Assembly: GCA_947630205.1 (NCBI GenBank)
Contig: CANRGW010000064.1
Coordinates: 1-7,031 of the forward strand
Reading direction: 5' to 3'
Origin: an uncultured Bacilli bacterium
GTDB taxonomy: Bacteria; Bacillota_I; Bacilli_A; RF39; UBA660
Length of the DNA: 7,031 bases
The notes under the pieces were generated by a model. It was not told the origin of the DNA and searched no databases. It was given only the letters and a program-made list of their open reading frames with translations. Positions 5,520 to 7,031 of this stretch are shown here, piece after piece. The translations under genes and the position numbers were made by a program. Every line of letters starts with the position of its first letter. Position 1 is the stretch's first letter.

Positions 5520-7031
5520 AATAGGAAGATAGATAGTAGAATTAAATTAGTTTTAATTTTTTTTATTAGTTTTTTTACTGTAATATTTTTAAAAATAGTT
5601 TATATAGAAATGATTGATTATAAAAAACTTTCTAGTTTAGCAACTGACCTTTGGAGTCGTGATTTACCTATTGAAGCCAATAGGGGATTAATTCTTGATA
5701 GAAATGGTGTTGTTCTTGCAGATAATATTACAACAACATCTTTAGTTTTAGTTCCTAATCAAATTAAGAATAAAGAAGAGGTTACGAAAGTTTTAGCAGA
5801 TATTTTAAATGTTTCTTATGAAGAGATGCAAAAACATGTTTATAAAAAGACTTCAATTGAAAGAGTTCATCCTGAGGGAAGACGTTTAAGTTATGAAGTT
5901 GCTGATAAAATAGAAAGTTATGAATTTTCTGGAGTTTATCTTGTTAAAGAGAGTAAAAGATATTATCCTTATGGCGAAGCATTAGCTCATGTTTTAGGTT
6001 ATGTTGGAATTGATAATCAAGGTTTAGGGGGGATTGAACTTATATATGACTCATATTTGCAAGGAGAAAATGGAGCAATTAAATATTTTAGTGATGCCAA
6101 AGGTAATAAAATTAATTTATCGGAAATTTATTTAGAACCAGCAAGTGGTATGAATATTACTTTAACAATTGATATTAATATTCAGTTAGCAATTGAAAGA
6201 GAATTAAATAATGTTGAAAGTACTTTAAAACCTGATAATTCCTTAGCTGTTGTAATTGATCCTAATAATGGTGAAATTCTTGCTATGGCAAGTAGACCAA
6301 CTTTTAATCCTAATAGTTATAAAAAATTTAAGACCGAAGTTTTAAATCGAAATTTACCAATTTGGATGACTTATGAACCTGGTTCTACATTTAAAATTAT
6401 CACGATGAGTACCGCGGTTGAAGAAAAAGTCATAGATATTTATAATGACCATTTTTTTGACTCTGGAAGTGTTCGGATAAATGGTTCAAGAATTGGTTGT
6501 TGGAAATCAGGAGGACATGGTGATCAAACTTTTTTACAGGTTTTAGAAAATTCTTGTAATCCGGGTTTTGTAAAACTTGGTCAATTATTAGGTAAAGAAC
6601 GTTTATTTTCTTATTTTGATTTATTTGGTTTTGGTGAAGAAACTGGTATAGATTTAAATGGTGAAGCAAAAGGAATTATGTTTCCTCTTGAAAAAGTAGG
6701 AGAATTAGAGTTAGTAACTTCTGCTTTTGGTCAAGGAATTAGTGTAACGCCTATTCAACAAGTAACAGCAGTTAGTAGTGTTGTTAATGGTGGTTCTTTA
6801 TATAAACCTTATGTTGTTAAAAGTATAAATGAACCAGTTACCAATAGTGTTATTGTTTCTAATCAAAAAACTTTTATTCGGAAAACAATTAGTGAAGAGA
6901 CTTCTAAGACAATGCGTTATGCTTTAGAAAGTGTTGTTGCTAGAGGAGGAGGACGTTATGCTTATATTGATGGGTATCGAATAGGAGGAAAAACTGGAAC
7001 TGCTCAAAAAGTTAAAGATGGAGTTTATTTA
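5514..7031 (+). CDS. spoVD: Class B penicillin-binding protein, SpoVD/FtsI type (3' end beyond window)
   Basis: The first 506 codons of a D,D-transpeptidase that cross-links peptidoglycan outside the membrane. A short cytosolic N-terminus is followed by one membrane anchor (about 11-30), then a dimerisation/pedestal domain with N56-R-G-L-I-L-D-R-N-G near its start and about 50-215 in extent, then the penicillin-binding domain. All three active-site motifs are present: S291-T-F-K294 in YEPGSTFK, S347-C-N349, and K493-T-G495. The stretch C329-W-K-S-G-G-H-G-D-Q-T-F and C348 inside the SxN motif match SpoVD more than FtsI. C-terminal PASTA domains, typical of SpoVD, would lie past the edge. In spore formers SpoVD works on spore cortex; a relative could serve division in a non-sporulating lineage, so the symbol is tentative although the class is firm. 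It has its own promoter and a GGTGA ribosome binding site 4 nt before the ATG, set in a hairpin. Confidence 0.9.
   Translation, partial: MFNRKIDSRIKLVLIFFISFFTVIFLKIVYIEMIDYKKLSSLATDLWSRDLPIEANRGLILDRNGVVLADNITTTSLVLVPNQIKNKEEVTKVLADILNVSYEEMQKHVYKKTSIERVHPEGRRLSYEVADKIESYEFSGVYLVKESKRYYPYGEALAHVLGYVGIDNQGLGGIELIYDSYLQGENGAIKYFSDAKGNKINLSEIYLEPASGMNITLTIDINIQLAIERELNNVESTLKPDNSLAVVIDPNNGEILAMASRPTFNPNSYKKFKTEVLNRNLPIWMTYEPGSTFKIITMSTAVEEKVIDIYNDHFFDSGSVRINGSRIGCWKSGGHGDQTFLQVLENSCNPGFVKLGQLLGKERLFSYFDLFGFGEETGIDLNGEAKGIMFPLEKVGELELVTSAFGQGISVTPIQQVTAVSSVVNGGSLYKPYVVKSINEPVTNSVIVSNQKTFIRKTISEETSKTMRYALESVVARGGGRYAYIDGYRIGGKTGTAQKVKDGVYL

Noticed and set aside
6430..6669. Minus-strand open frame of 79 codons
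   Set aside because: It is fully antisense to the PBP transpeptidase domain, which has all its motifs; the frame has no family resemblance.
2522..7031. Mollicutes-type genetic code (TGA = Trp), suggested by the high AT content
   Set aside because: Trp is encoded by TGG throughout and no in-frame TGA is needed to keep any gene open.

Overview
The window is very AT-rich, uses TAA for all four complete stops, and has AAGGAG/GGTGA-type Shine-Dalgarno sites and sigma-A-like promoters. This points to a low-GC Firmicutes (Bacillota) genome, perhaps a gut Clostridia or Bacilli lineage. TGG encodes Trp and no in-frame TGA occurs, so there is no sign of the Mollicutes genetic code. I see no rRNA, tRNA, CRISPR array, insertion sequence or phage gene.

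Layout. Bases 1-2233 (minus strand) hold most of one large secreted protein that runs off the left edge: signal peptide, a roughly 400-residue all-beta-looking region of unknown role, a BspA-type leucine-rich repeat block, then tandem fibronectin type III repeats. A 288-base divergent intergenic region (2234-2521) carries a near-consensus promoter for that gene and an extended -10 promoter for the plus-strand genes. On the plus strand come thyX (2522-3952), encoding a double-length flavin-dependent thymidylate synthase-like protein; a Nudix hydrolase 5 nt downstream (3958-4428); a small DUF5684-type membrane protein (4500-4898) closed by a clear rho-independent terminator; a five-helix CmpB-like membrane protein (4959-5474); and the first 506 codons of a class B penicillin-binding protein of the SpoVD/FtsI type (5514 to the right edge).

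How they fit together. thyX and the Nudix gene look like a small nucleotide-metabolism operon. The two membrane-protein genes have no assigned function. The PBP gene has its own strong promoter, set in the end of the preceding gene. Its short 5' leader can fold into an 11-bp hairpin with the ribosome binding site in the loop and the start codon in the stem. The PBP carries two cysteines at the spacing of the SpoVD redox pair. The most unusual gene is thyX: its two ThyX-like halves have lost complementary parts of the RHRxxSxxxxSxR flavin-binding signature.
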